Under the pieces are notes generated by a model. It saw only the letters and a list, made by a program, of their open reading frames with translations. It was not told where the DNA came from and made no database searches. The position numbers and the translations under genes were made by a program. DNA of 64,000 bases from Salinimicrobium profundisediminis (lineage in GTDB: Bacteria > Bacteroidota > Bacteroidia > Flavobacteriales > Flavobacteriaceae), in assembly GCF_026241755.1 (NCBI RefSeq), contig NZ_JAPJDA010000003.1, positions 110,815 to 174,814 on the forward strand, in the 5' to 3' direction. Positions within the stretch are counted from its first letter, which is position 1, and every line of letters begins with the position of its first letter. Of this stretch, positions 16,998 through 27,065 are shown piece by piece.

Positions 16998-19689
16998 GAT
17001 ACTTTACATACTTTCCTGCTGTATTTTCACGCTTTCTTTAGCCACGAAATCTGCAGCACAGGAAATCAAGACGAATGAAGGTATCCGCATTCCCGCTGAA
17101 CGTGAACCTGTGCAGCCTATAATGGATTCTGTGAGGATTGAAGCACCTGTTCCCGTCATCACGCTTACCCCTAAGGACAGCATTAAACCTAAAAAAGAAA
17201 TCCTGGCAGACAGAGTGACTTACACTGCCGAAGATTACATGCGCCTTAGCCCGAGGGAAAACAGGATATACCTATATAATAATGCCGAAATAACTTATGG
17301 CGACATCAATATAACCGCCGGAAGGATTGTACTCGACAATGAGACCAACGAGGTCTATGCCTACGGAATAATTGATACCGCAGGAGTTTACACGCAAAAA
17401 CCGGTATTTACCCAGGCACAGAGCGTAGTGCGACCAGATTCTATCAGGTTCAACTTTGATTCGGAAAAAGCTCTCGTCTTTAATTCCCGAACCGAACAGG
17501 GAGAATTTAAAGTGCTGGGAGAGATCACAAAACGGGAGAATGACTCGGTGTACTACATGAAAAATGTAAAATTCACCACCTCCCCTAATGAAGAAAATCC
17601 CGATTACTATTTCTACGCCAGAAGGATAAAGTTAGTTCCTGATAAAAAAATCGTTTCGGGACTTGTGAACATGTACATCGCAGATGTACCCACACCACTT
17701 GGTTTACCTTTTGGGTATTTCCCTATGACCGACGAGCAGACTTCCGGATTTATAATACCATCTTTCGGGGACGATAACAACCGCGGATTTTACCTGCAAA
17801 ATGGTGGGTATTACTTTGCCATAAGCGATTACGTCGATCTAACCGTGCTGGGTGATTACTATACCAACGGGAGTTACGGGTTAAGAATGGAGTCTTCTTA
17901 TGCCGTGCGATACAGGTTTAGAGGAAACCTTAGCTTTAGATATGAAAAGCTGATAAACAGTGAAAGAGGCTTCCCCGATTTTTCTGAATCAACCATTTAC
18001 AACCTTCGGTGGAACCACTCCCAGGATTCAAAGGCTAATCCTTCTTCGAGGTTCTCGGCATCTGTAAACCTTGGAAGCAGCGATTACTACCAGGCTTCAA
18101 CCAATCAAATGAACACGGGAAACAGGCTAACCAATACCCTGAGTTCTTCGGTCTCCTATTCAAAGACCTTTAATATTCAGCCACAAATCAACCTGAGTAT
18201 TGCCGCCACGCACAGCCAGAACACCAATACTGAAAAAATAAACATGACCCTGCCAACAGTGCAGGCGAGCATGGCCCGGGTCTACCCTTTCGAGCCAAAG
18301 GTAGGTGCCAAAAAAGGCATTATTGAGAACATAAATTTTCAGTATAACTTTAGAGGAGAAAACAGGTTTCAAACCACCGATTCCCTTTTCTTCAAACCAG
18401 AGATGTTCGAAGATGCCATTTTAGGGGCCCAGCATTCCATTCCGCTTACCACAAACTTTAAATTGTTCAACTATTTAAGTGTTAGTGCCGGAACAAATTA
18501 TACTGAATCATGGGTTTTCAGAACATATGACCGTTCATATGATGAAGAAGCCCGAAGAGAAATTGTTGATACCGTGAGGGGCTTTGATTCATTTCGCACC
18601 TATAACTTCAACACCAGTATAGGTACCACGATCTACGGAACAAAGAATTTTAGCGGAAAGGGGAAATATCAGGCAATTCGGCACGTTATGCGCCCTTCGA
18701 TAAGCTATAATATAAATCCTGGGTTTGAGCATTATTACGACGAATATATCATTCCGGAATCTGAAGGCCGGGAAGAACGTGTGGTAGAATATTCAAGGTT
18801 CCAGGGTTCTTTATACGGCCCTCCGGGAAAACTGTTTTCCAGCTCTATTGGCTTCTCTTTGAGCAACACTTTCGAGGCGAAGGTAAAAGATTCGGCCGAT
18901 GCCGAACCCAGAAAAGTAAAGCTGCTTAATAACCTGAACATTAGCACTTCATATAATTTAGCAGGAGATTCACTAAAACTCTCTCCTATTAGCGTACGCG
19001 GAAGTCTTCCGGTGATTCAAAACAAACTGGACATAAACTTTGGAGCGAACCTGGATGTTTATGCGCTGAATAATGAGAACCGGCGTATTGATAAGCTGAA
19101 CATTCAAAACGGCGGAAGTCTCTTCAGGCTTACCAATGCTAATATGAGCTTCGGATATTCCTTCTCCAGCCGCGATTTTTCAGGAGGAAAAGAGAACGTA
19201 AACCGACTCGAAAATCAGACCTTCAGAAATGGCGGGCGTCCAGATGACCTTTTTGGAAAGGATATGGACATAGATGGTTCTTTTTACGACGAACATGAAG
19301 CCGATATGGCTGAAGAAGAAGAGGAAGTAGAAAGTGAGAACAGCTGGTACAATTTCAATATTCCCTGGGACCTGCGCCTTGCTTATACCCTTAATTACAG
19401 TAACAGTGCCAGGCAGAATGATATTTCTTCTCATTCCCTCATGTTCTCGGGAGACGTTGAACTTTCCCCTAAATGGACGGTAGGAGCCTCCTCGGGTTAT
19501 GATTTTGTAAACACCGGCTTCACGCATACGCAGTTGAGATTTGCGAGGGACCTGGAGAGCTGGAGAATGACCTTTAGCTGGACACCTTTCGGGGTCTACA
19601 AGCAGTGGAACTTTTTCATCGGAATCAAGTCTTCTCTGTTGAGAGATATCAAGTACGAAAAGAGAAGGGAAAGAGACAGAAGATTATAA
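16987..19689 (+). CDS. LptD-like LPS assembly outer-membrane protein
   Basis: A 900-residue outer-membrane barrel of the Bacteroidetes LptD type. The TTG at 16987 begins a signal peptide (RTKILYILSCCIFTLSLATKSAAQ); no ATG is available upstream or nearby, so a TTG start is favoured. An OstA/LptA-like N-terminal domain (about 65-240; LADRVTYTAEDYMRL, ADVPTPLGLPFGYFP) precedes a long barrel with many aromatic beta strands up to about 890. An acidic loop near residue 770-785 (EEEEEVESENSW) faces a variable position. LptD inserts lipopolysaccharide into the outer leaflet. It is followed after 17 nt by ridA. Orthology to E. coli lptD is at the family level. Confidence 0.87.
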   Translation: MRTKILYILSCCIFTLSLATKSAAQEIKTNEGIRIPAEREPVQPIMDSVRIEAPVPVITLTPKDSIKPKKEILADRVTYTAEDYMRLSPRENRIYLYNNAEITYGDINITAGRIVLDNETNEVYAYGIIDTAGVYTQKPVFTQAQSVVRPDSIRFNFDSEKALVFNSRTEQGEFKVLGEITKRENDSVYYMKNVKFTTSPNEENPDYYFYARRIKLVPDKKIVSGLVNMYIADVPTPLGLPFGYFPMTDEQTSGFIIPSFGDDNNRGFYLQNGGYYFAISDYVDLTVLGDYYTNGSYGLRMESSYAVRYRFRGNLSFRYEKLINSERGFPDFSESTIYNLRWNHSQDSKANPSSRFSASVNLGSSDYYQASTNQMNTGNRLTNTLSSSVSYSKTFNIQPQINLSIAATHSQNTNTEKINMTLPTVQASMARVYPFEPKVGAKKGIIENINFQYNFRGENRFQTTDSLFFKPEMFEDAILGAQHSIPLTTNFKLFNYLSVSAGTNYTESWVFRTYDRSYDEEARREIVDTVRGFDSFRTYNFNTSIGTTIYGTKNFSGKGKYQAIRHVMRPSISYNINPGFEHYYDEYIIPESEGREERVVEYSRFQGSLYGPPGKLFSSSIGFSLSNTFEAKVKDSADAEPRKVKLLNNLNISTSYNLAGDSLKLSPISVRGSLPVIQNKLDINFGANLDVYALNNENRRIDKLNIQNGGSLFRLTNANMSFGYSFSSRDFSGGKENVNRLENQTFRNGGRPDDLFGKDMDIDGSFYDEHEADMAEEEEEVESENSWYNFNIPWDLRLAYTLNYSNSARQNDISSHSLMFSGDVELSPKWTVGASSGYDFVNTGFTHTQLRFARDLESWRMTFSWTPFGVYKQWNFFIGIKSSLLRDIKYEKRRERDRRL

Positions 19690-19706
19690 TTTCTTATCTT
19701 TAACTT

Positions 19707-20087
19707 ATGAAAACAATTATCAAGACCAAAGATGCTCCCGCACCCATTGGAGCTTACAACCAGGCCGTTTTAAGCGGAAATACGCTGTACATATCGGGCC
19801 AAATTGCAATAAACCCTGTAAACGGTGAACTACAGCAGGAGACTATTGAAGAGGAAACAGAACAGGTAATGCGCAACCTTAAAGCCATCCTGACTGCAGC
19901 CGAAATGGATTTTGAGAATGTATTAAAGAGCTCGATCTTTATAAGTGACATGAATAACTTTGGCCGCATCAATGCCGTTTACACCAAATATTTTAATGAA
20001 GAAACAGCCCCGGCCCGCGAAACTGTAGAGGTTGCGAACCTTCCGAAGTTTGTGAATGTAGAAATTAGTATGATCGCAACAAAGTAG
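19707..20087 (+). CDS. ridA: RidA family enamine/imine deaminase
   Basis: A 126-residue YjgF/YER057c/UK114 protein that hydrolyses reactive 2-aminoacrylate and related enamines to ketoacids plus ammonia. It has the family length and motifs: APAPIGAYNQAV near the start, LYISGQIAINP, and NEETAPARETVEVANLP, where the Arg after PA binds the substrate carboxylate in RidA enzymes. Trimeric and cytosolic by family. It starts 17 nt after lptD, so the two may share a transcript ended by the hairpin at 20108-20150. Confidence 0.93.
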   Translation: MKTIIKTKDAPAPIGAYNQAVLSGNTLYISGQIAINPVNGELQQETIEEETEQVMRNLKAILTAAEMDFENVLKSSIFISDMNNFGRINAVYTKYFNEETAPARETVEVANLPKFVNVEISMIATK

Positions 20088-20107
20088 AACAACAGTTGTA
20101 ACAACTC

Positions 20108-20150
20108 AAAAAACAGGCGTCAAAAATGACATTTTTGACGCCTGTTTTTT
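20108..20150. terminator. Bidirectional intrinsic terminator containing AAATGACATTT
   Basis: A 21-bp inverted repeat (AAAAAACAGGCGTCAAAAATG with its complement, one-base centre) with a T run on each strand, between convergent ridA and tamB. The apex TCAAAAATGACATTTTTGA is another copy of the recurring palindrome. Confidence 0.88.
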
Positions 20151-23100
20151 TAGAGGTCATCGGCTCCCGGGAATTTGATGTAATCGGGCGCCAGACTTTT
20201 TTGTTCCTCTACAGGCCCTTCCACCTCTTCTTCCTTGAGTCCGGAAGTTGATAATTCGGTATCTACTATTTTCCGAAGCAATTCTTTAAAAGTATCAAAA
20301 TCTACCTGGTAAGACAGCCCTACTCCCTGGGTAAAACCAAGTTCTTCTCCCAGGTACTGAATGTTGTTTTCCCGGTTAAAGATCTTTGCCCGCAGGTTTC
20401 CTTCTTCATTTAGAAGGAATTCTATCTCCAGGTTTCCAACAATAACGGTCTCTGTAACGCCGCCTACCGGCACCCCAACCTGCCCATTGATAAGCACTCT
20501 TTCACTAATTTGGGTTGAAAGTGTCACCCCAAACCTGTCGGCCATAGATTGTTCGGGGGTGCGAACGCCCTGCTCGTAGTTAAGGCCTACCTGGAAAGTT
20601 CCTGATTCATCAGAAAGCAAATTGTTGAAGAAACCGGAAGCGCTCTCAAAAAGGTTTCCTGCCCAAAGGCTTCCCGGACTCCCGGCAAGAACATTTTCAG
20701 TATAAAACTGTCCGAGCGTGATTAATGAAAACGCCTGAATTTCGGTATTGGTACTGGTTTCGATTTTATATTCAAGCTCTGAGCGCACTGCCGAAGCCAC
20801 GTTTGGATATTCAAGATCAAAGGAGATGTCTGGTTGTAAAAGCTCCCCTTCAAGATTGATCACCACATCTACAGGAATCCTTCGGCTTATACCTGGATTA
20901 TCCAGAACAATTGCAGGGTTGGCGTGGGCTTCATAAACTGCACTGATATTAAGATCGGCCAGAGCAGGGTTGCCGTTCCAGTTAATGCTTCCCCCCGGCC
21001 GCACCTGGAACCTTTTCTGAAGCGCCCCGTAGTTAAAGATATATTCCCCCGTATTGGCAATAAAGTCACCCCACATATTGAATTTTCCGAGGGTATTGAT
21101 CTCTATCAGCAAAGTTCCGGCTCCTCTTCCACGCAAGATACTTCCGTCGATATCGAGTTCTACCAGGGCATCATTGGTAACATCGAGATCAAAATTGAGT
21201 TCCAGCCCTTTCACTTCCTGAAATTCGAGCTCTTCCCCTGCCAATCTTGCCGCTTTTTCCTCGGGACTTAAAAAGTGTATAAAAGAATTGTCGCCAGTGC
21301 TTTCTGAATCACTTATGGGGATTTTAAAGACTGTTCCTCTACGTGTAGCCCCCACCACATCAATGGTAAGCTCTGAAGTTGGGCCGTAAATAGATGCATT
21401 GCCACCAATGAATCCTGTACCGTAATAAAGGGCTTCTTCATCATATTCGGTATCGAGTACCAAAAGACGGTCTGTAGAAATATTCAGCCCCAAGATCCAG
21501 TTGCTAAAGTTGGTATGAGAGATGGTGCCGTCAAGAACACCTTTGGTATCAAACCTGGTATCGGTAATGGTTATCTCATCAAAATCGAATTGTTGCTCGC
21601 TCAGGTTTACAACAGCACCTTCTTCAAAAGCATAGTCTACCTCCAGGTAAGGAATTGACAGCCCGGCTTGATTGAGGTATAACCTACCATCAATATCCGG
21701 ATTCTTATAACTTCCGGTCACATCGGCATCTCCCGACACCTTACCTCTAATATTACTTATCACATCTTTCCCTAAAGGACTAAAAGCTGCCAGGTCGAAA
21801 TTCTTTAGAGCTACTTCCAGGTCAATTTCAGGGGAATTTCCTTCTACCACAATCTCCCCAATAGCCGATAAAGATTCCAGCCCCTCATTACGTAGCGTGG
21901 TATTGATGTTGTAAAAACTCAAATCCCTGTTCCCCATAACGTCAAGGTTGAGCACGCCCAGCATTTGATCATTTATTGAAAGGTCTTTAATGGTAAGGGA
22001 AGTATTAGGATAATACGCTCCATCCTGCTGCAATACGTTCAAAGAACCGTTGACGATCCCTCCCATTTCCAGATTATTGATTTCGGGGGTGATCTTATGG
22101 AGATCTACCTGATCAAACTCCAGCTGAAAATCTTTGTACGTAGTATCCCGCATTTGACCGGAAAGCCGAATTTCTTCATTTTCATGGCTTAGCACCAAAG
22201 AATCTATCCTCACATTATTAAAACCGTTAGAAAAGATGACCCTGTTAGATTTATTTCCCTCTTCGTTGAGATGCCACACGCTTTCCTTAAACTTAACATC
22301 AGAGCGCTGCAGCCCAACCACCGAATTATTATTCTCATTGATGGTGTGATACAGGTTGATATTAAACTCATCATTGCTCCTTGGCCCGCCTTTAAATTCA
22401 GATCGCATATACAGCGTATCATTTAGCGTAACATTAATAAGGTTAAAATCCTTGATGTTGTAAAAACTGGTAGCGACGCTATCTACCTCAATAAATGTAT
22501 TGAAAAGCGGGTTGGAATTGTCTACCTGCACATTCACCTTGTCAAAAAGGTTATCAAAAGCTTCAATCCTGGGAGAGCGAAACGCTAAACGAAATTCAGA
22601 TTCATCAGACTCCACACTTCCACGGATGAAAGTATTGGGAGCTAAAGTAATTTCAGGATAAAAAACCTCTACTATCTTGTTATAAATATCAAAGTCGAAA
22701 TTGAGGTATTGATTGGTGGTGATCTTGTTAGGGCGATAATTGGTATAAAGGCTACCCACCGCATTTTCTACCATTGCCGGTACTTCGGTGACATCAAAAA
22801 TACCTTCTATGGTTCCATTGATCACATCGGGAGAATGTATTTCAATCGTCCTTACCGGCCCGTCAAAACTCGAAGCAATGTTTAAATCTTTAAACATGTA
22901 GGTGTCATTCTCATTTCGGTAGGAAGTATTAAGAAGATAGATCTCCCCCTCAAAATTATTGAGGTTTGTTCCTTCCATGTTCATGATCACATCTCCTTTA
23001 AAAACCGAAACACTGTCTCTTTTCACCAGGTTCATGGCTGCAAGGTTGGCATAACCAACAGAAGCTTCAAAGTCATAGATGTTAGTCCCGGCCGAGAAAT

Positions 23101-24532
23101 CTGCCAGCCCGTTAAACTCCATTAGAAGATTGGGATCTCGCGAAATGAGATTTCCGTTAAACAGCGGTGCTTTTAATGTCCCTCTAAGCTTGAGGTCTTT
23201 ATAGGTGTAACCCTTGTAGACAAGTCTGGAAATACTGCCCTGAATCTGCGTATTAAGTGTTTCGGTGGTAAAACCCCGCCCGTCAAAAGTGACATTTAGA
23301 GAGGTGGTTCCAAGGTCTTTTAAATTGGCCAGGCGCCCAACGTCAAATCTCTTAGCAATTAGCTGCCCCTCATAAGAAATAAGCCCCGCATCCTGGAAAC
23401 CCCTCATTTCAAGATCTACAACAGCTGTACCTAACTGCGAGAACAAATTTGCTTTTGTAGTTAAAGCGTCTTCAGAAACAAATATATCCCCCTCCAGCTG
23501 TACATTGCCTAATTCCCGCAGTGCTACAGGCAATTTATCCTGCAATAGGCCGGGCAAAAGATGAATAAGATCGTAATAATTGGTAGAAAGATTGGTCAAC
23601 TCCCCGTCAAGGGAAAACTCATTTTCTTTAGCCGATAATGAATTTCTTATTTCCAGTTCCCCCTCAAGCCTGGTTCGGTCGAGTCCGGTCATTTTAAGGT
23701 CCGAGAGGATAAAATCGTTTAAGATACCATCAAGAACGGTAGAGAAATTGATTTTTTGATCGCTGCCAAACTTATCGTAAAAAGGCTGAAGGTCATTTGT
23801 AGATATTGTTGATGGTCTAAACACAGCCTTAACCGGAACCTTATTTATAAAACCCGCAAAACCATTGGTAATATCAAAACGAATATCTGAATCAATTTCT
23901 GAATACGGAGTCTCTATATGCAGGGCCTCAAGGGCCATTTCTTCGGAAGTATAGCTGAAGTTTGTGCTTAAATGATCAATGCGAATTCCGCGGTTTTCAA
24001 TCCCTGAAAGCCGCTCGATCTCTACATAAACATCAGAATTTTCAACCAGGAGATCGCTGGCTAAAATATTTAGTTGGTCAATTTCTATTACTTCAGGATA
24101 ATTCAGGTTTTCATTGATGTAGCTGAATCTTCCGTCAACAACTTCAAGCTGATTGATTGCCAGTACAAAGGGAGAGCTTTTCTTCTTTTTCTGACTTTTA
24201 AGCTTTTTCAGAAAAATATTCAGGTTATCCCGCTCTTCCCCTTCATAGACTTTCATATCCATCACCAGTTCATTAGCCATGGTAGCTCCCAGAGTAGGAT
24301 TGTTGTTGTAAATACTTCTTAGGCTGGTTGCCGAAGTTTTTATTTTTTCAGAATAAATGAGTGTGTCCTGGTGATGGTCAAGAATAAGCACATCCTGCAA
24401 CTTAAGCTTACCGCTGTAGGTAATCCCCACCCGACCTATGCTAATATCCACATCTTTAGACTCCTTGAGGGAAGTTGTGATCTTACGGGCAACAAAAGTT
24501 TGTACCGAGGGAATAGAAAATACGATCAACAA
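20150..24532 (-). CDS. tamB: TamB-like translocation/assembly module protein (DUF490/AsmA-like)
   Basis: A 1460-residue or longer inner-membrane-anchored, periplasm-spanning protein. The bulk is repetitive beta-rich sequence forming the lipid-carrying groove of AsmA/TamB proteins; the C-terminal about 400 residues hold the TamB domain (LELNFDLDVTNDALVELDIDG region, LEGELLQPDISFDLEYPN). The start is a problem: the TTG at 24532 cuts a membrane helix, while the open frame continues upstream to 24649, encoding NPIRKFWKILGK and a full hydrophobic helix, with no ATG, GTG or earlier TTG. The true start probably lies there at a rare codon. Likely role: phospholipid transport or barrel assembly at the outer membrane. 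Confidence 0.87.
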   Translation of the reverse strand: MLIVFSIPSVQTFVARKITTSLKESKDVDISIGRVGITYSGKLKLQDVLILDHHQDTLIYSEKIKTSATSLRSIYNNNPTLGATMANELVMDMKVYEGEERDNLNIFLKKLKSQKKKKSSPFVLAINQLEVVDGRFSYINENLNYPEVIEIDQLNILASDLLVENSDVYVEIERLSGIENRGIRIDHLSTNFSYTSEEMALEALHIETPYSEIDSDIRFDITNGFAGFINKVPVKAVFRPSTISTNDLQPFYDKFGSDQKINFSTVLDGILNDFILSDLKMTGLDRTRLEGELEIRNSLSAKENEFSLDGELTNLSTNYYDLIHLLPGLLQDKLPVALRELGNVQLEGDIFVSEDALTTKANLFSQLGTAVVDLEMRGFQDAGLISYEGQLIAKRFDVGRLANLKDLGTTSLNVTFDGRGFTTETLNTQIQGSISRLVYKGYTYKDLKLRGTLKAPLFNGNLISRDPNLLMEFNGLADFSAGTNIYDFEASVGYANLAAMNLVKRDSVSVFKGDVIMNMEGTNLNNFEGEIYLLNTSYRNENDTYMFKDLNIASSFDGPVRTIEIHSPDVINGTIEGIFDVTEVPAMVENAVGSLYTNYRPNKITTNQYLNFDFDIYNKIVEVFYPEITLAPNTFIRGSVESDESEFRLAFRSPRIEAFDNLFDKVNVQVDNSNPLFNTFIEVDSVATSFYNIKDFNLINVTLNDTLYMRSEFKGGPRSNDEFNINLYHTINENNNSVVGLQRSDVKFKESVWHLNEEGNKSNRVIFSNGFNNVRIDSLVLSHENEEIRLSGQMRDTTYKDFQLEFDQVDLHKITPEINNLEMGGIVNGSLNVLQQDGAYYPNTSLTIKDLSINDQMLGVLNLDVMGNRDLSFYNINTTLRNEGLESLSAIGEIVVEGNSPEIDLEVALKNFDLAAFSPLGKDVISNIRGKVSGDADVTGSYKNPDIDGRLYLNQAGLSIPYLEVDYAFEEGAVVNLSEQQFDFDEITITDTRFDTKGVLDGTISHTNFSNWILGLNISTDRLLVLDTEYDEEALYYGTGFIGGNASIYGPTSELTIDVVGATRRGTVFKIPISDSESTGDNSFIHFLSPEEKAARLAGEELEFQEVKGLELNFDLDVTNDALVELDIDGSILRGRGAGTLLIEINTLGKFNMWGDFIANTGEYIFNYGALQKRFQVRPGGSINWNGNPALADLNISAVYEAHANPAIVLDNPGISRRIPVDVVINLEGELLQPDISFDLEYPNVASAVRSELEYKIETSTNTEIQAFSLITLGQFYTENVLAGSPGSLWAGNLFESASGFFNNLLSDESGTFQVGLNYEQGVRTPEQSMADRFGVTLSTQISERVLINGQVGVPVGGVTETVIVGNLEIEFLLNEEGNLRAKIFNRENNIQYLGEELGFTQGVGLSYQVDFDTFKELLRKIVDTELSTSGLKEEEVEGPVEEQKSLAPDYIKFPGADDL

Positions 24533-24646
24533 AATGATGAAAAGCAGCAGCAGCGAGAGCAGCGTTTTACCCAGTATTTTCCAGAATTTTCTGATAGGAT
24601 TTTTAGTTATAACTTTGCGAGCAATATTAACAATTTTCGGGCCTAA

Positions 24647-25678
24647 ATGCTAAGGATGACAACACAAAATATTTATATACTCGGCATTGAATCTTCCTGT
24701 GACGACACTGCTGCGGCCGTATTACACAACGGAAAAATCCTTTCCAATGTTGTAGCCACCCAGGAAGTTCATCAAAAATACGGCGGCGTGGTGCCAGAAC
24801 TTGCTTCACGTGCCCACCAGCAAAACATTGTTCCGGTTATTCACGAAGCCCTTTCGAGGGCCGGTGTTACCAAAGAAGACCTATCGGCTGTTGCCTTTAC
24901 CCGTGGTCCCGGTTTGATGGGCTCCCTCCTGGTGGGCACCTCCTTTGCAAAGTCCTTATCACTGGGGCTGGGCATTCCGCTTCTTGATGTTAACCATATG
25001 CAGGCGCACATTCTTGCCCATTTTATCGATGAGGAAGAATTCCAAAAGCCACAGTTTCCTTTTCTGGCCTTGACTATAAGTGGAGGCCATACTCAAATTG
25101 TGAAAGTGAGCGATTATTTTGAAATGGAAGTGATTGGAGAAACTTTAGACGATGCAGTGGGTGAAGCCTTTGACAAGAGCGCTAAGATCCTTGGCCTCCC
25201 CTATCCCGGCGGGCCACTGGTAGATAAAAAGGCACAAATGGGTAACCCAAAAGCTTTCCCTTTCCCTAAACCAAAAGTTGATGGGTTAAACTTCAGCTTC
25301 AGTGGTTTAAAAACATCTATCTTGTATTTTATTCAGAAACAACTCAAAGAAGATCCACAGTTCATTGAGAAAAATCTTGAAGATATTTGTGCTTCCATTC
25401 AGCATACCATCATCGGTATTTTAATGGACAAGCTCAAGAAAGCCGTAAAACAGACAGGAATAAAAGAAATCGCCATTGCCGGAGGAGTTTCAGCAAACAG
25501 CGGCATAAGAAAGACCCTTCATGAGGCGCAGGCAAAATATGGCTGGAAAACTTATATTCCGAAGTTTGAATATACCACAGACAATGCAGCGATGATCGCC
25601 ATTGCGGGGCATTATAAATTTATTTCTGAAGATTTTGCCCACATGGGGATTACCGCTAAAGCAAGAATAAAAATGTAA
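24647..25678 (+). CDS. tsaD: tRNA N6-adenosine threonylcarbamoyltransferase TsaD
   Basis: Transfers the threonylcarbamoyl group to A37 of ANN-decoding tRNAs (t6A). The protein (343 residues from 24647, 340 from the ATG at 24656) carries GIESSCDDTAAAVL, GGVVPELASRAHQ, the metal-binding HMQAHILAH, SGGHTQI and IAGGVSANSGIR, all TsaD hallmarks. Either ATG is usable; the second places the conserved core as in homologues. It heads a tight plus-strand operon of mostly RNA-modification genes and is divergent from tamB, whose open frame reaches almost to this start. Partners TsaB, TsaC and TsaE are not in the window. Confidence 0.96.
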   Translation: MLRMTTQNIYILGIESSCDDTAAAVLHNGKILSNVVATQEVHQKYGGVVPELASRAHQQNIVPVIHEALSRAGVTKEDLSAVAFTRGPGLMGSLLVGTSFAKSLSLGLGIPLLDVNHMQAHILAHFIDEEEFQKPQFPFLALTISGGHTQIVKVSDYFEMEVIGETLDDAVGEAFDKSAKILGLPYPGGPLVDKKAQMGNPKAFPFPKPKVDGLNFSFSGLKTSILYFIQKQLKEDPQFIEKNLEDICASIQHTIIGILMDKLKKAVKQTGIKEIAIAGGVSANSGIRKTLHEAQAKYGWKTYIPKFEYTTDNAAMIAIAGHYKFISEDFAHMGITAKARIKM

Positions 25679-25681
25679 ACC

Positions 25682-26395
25682 ATGCAGCTATTTTTTCAGC
25701 CCGAAGTATCAGAAAATGATAAGGAAGTTCGCTTTTCCAAAGAGGAGAGCCGGCATATTATAAAGGTGCTGCGAAAGCGCGAAGGAGATCGCCTGCACCT
25801 CACCAATGGCAAAGGCTGGATCTTTGAAACCGAAATTACACTCGCAGAAGCAAACAATTGTTCTGCCCGCATTTTACAAAGTGAAAAAGAAGCCCCGCCT
25901 GCCTATCATTTGCACCTTGCCGTTGCCCCTACCAAGATGAACGATAGGTACGAGTGGTTTTTAGAAAAGGCAACAGAAATTGGTATCCAGGAGATCACTC
26001 CTGTAATATGTGACCACAGTGAGCGAAAAGTTGTAAAACATGAACGCTATCAAAGAGTGATACAGAGTGCCTTAAAACAGTCTTTACACACCAGGTTCCC
26101 TGTGCTGCATGAACCCATGAGTTTTAAAGAGTTTTTAGAAAAAGAACATTCAGGCGCAAAGTTCATAGCGCATTGCGAAGACTCACAACCCAGGAAGTTA
26201 CTCTCTAAAAGTCTCAAAAATGGCATTTCAGCAACGATTCTTATTGGGCCCGAAGGAGATTTTTCAGAAGAAGAGATCAGCAGCGCATTAAAAGTCGGAT
26301 GGCAGCCTGTAAGCCTTGGCAACAACAGGTTGAGAACCGAAACTGCCGCAGTAGTTGCCTGCCACACTGCTGCTTTGATCAACGAAGAAGAATAA
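25682..26395 (+). CDS. rsmE: 16S rRNA (uracil(1498)-N(3))-methyltransferase RsmE
   Basis: A 237-residue SPOUT methyltransferase that makes m3U1498 in 16S rRNA of the 30S subunit. It has the N-terminal PUA-like part with HIIKVLRKREGDRLHLTNGKG, then the knotted SPOUT domain with KMNDRYEWFLEKATEIGI, LIGPEGDFSEEEI and SLGNNRLRTETAAVVA, the AdoMet-binding signature. It starts 3 nt after tsaD, consistent with co-translation, and precedes the DUF4159 gene by 25 nt. Confidence 0.96.
   Translation: MQLFFQPEVSENDKEVRFSKEESRHIIKVLRKREGDRLHLTNGKGWIFETEITLAEANNCSARILQSEKEAPPAYHLHLAVAPTKMNDRYEWFLEKATEIGIQEITPVICDHSERKVVKHERYQRVIQSALKQSLHTRFPVLHEPMSFKEFLEKEHSGAKFIAHCEDSQPRKLLSKSLKNGISATILIGPEGDFSEEEISSALKVGWQPVSLGNNRLRTETAAVVACHTAALINEEE
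26218..26228. repeat. AAATGnCATTT palindrome copy (in rsmE)
   Basis: AAATGGCATTT. One of nine exact copies in the window (others centred near 12511, 20129, 27385, 28761, 29098, 47358, 53421 and 61808). Encodes N-G-I here, a reading frame different from that used at 28756 and 27380. Confidence 0.7.
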
Positions 26396-26420
26396 GCTTC
26401 TTTTTTGCTACTTTAGAGAC

Positions 26421-27065
26421 ATGAAGAAACTGCTGCTATTTTTTATGCTTTTTACCACCGGCCATGTGCTGCAAGCGCAACAGGTGGCAGTTTTAAAATA
26501 CGGCGGCGGGGGTGACTGGTACGGAAATCCCACAGCGCTTCCCAATCTCATTGAGTTTTGCAATCAAAACATCAATACTTCCATTGAGTCTGCGCCACAG
26601 CCCGTAGAACCCGGAAGTACAGATATCTTTCAGTATCCGTTTATTCACATGACAGGGCATGGCAATGTGTACTTTACTCCCGAAGATGCGCAGAACCTTC
26701 GGAAATATCTCCTGGGAGGAGGGTTTTTGCACATTGACGACAACTACGGCATGAATGAATTTGTTCGCAGGGAACTTAAAAAGGTATTTCCCGACAAAGA
26801 ACTGGAAGAACTCCCGGCTTCTCATCCTATATTTTCTACAGCATTCGACTTCCCCAACGGCTTGCCAAAGATCCATGAACACGACGGACTCCGCCCACAG
26901 GCTTTCGGAATTTTTGAAAACGACCGGCTGCTTTGCATTTTCACCTTTGAAAGCGACCTGGGCGATGGCTGGGAAGATCAACAAGTACATAACGATCCGC
27001 AGGAAGTGCGGCTAAAGGCACTCCAAATGGGCGCCAATATTGTTAAATTCGCTTTTTCATATTAA
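26421..27065 (+). CDS. Secreted DUF4159 family protein
   Basis: A 214-residue exported protein with a signal peptide (MKKLLLFFMLFTTGHVLQAQ). The DUF4159 domain shows KYGGGGDWYGNP, IHMTGHGNVYFTPEDA, LGGGFLHIDDNYGMNEF and a C-terminal NIVKFAFSY. DUF4159 proteins resemble the glutamine-amidotransferase-like flavodoxin fold often found in Bacteroidetes and planctomycetes beside aerotolerance-type genes, but no catalytic activity has been shown that I can cite. Its stop TAA shares one base with the ATG of the next gene, implying translational coupling with an RNA methyltransferase, which is functionally unexpected for a secreted protein. Confidence 0.85.
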   Translation: MKKLLLFFMLFTTGHVLQAQQVAVLKYGGGGDWYGNPTALPNLIEFCNQNINTSIESAPQPVEPGSTDIFQYPFIHMTGHGNVYFTPEDAQNLRKYLLGGGFLHIDDNYGMNEFVRRELKKVFPDKELEELPASHPIFSTAFDFPNGLPKIHEHDGLRPQAFGIFENDRLLCIFTFESDLGDGWEDQQVHNDPQEVRLKALQMGANIVKFAFSY

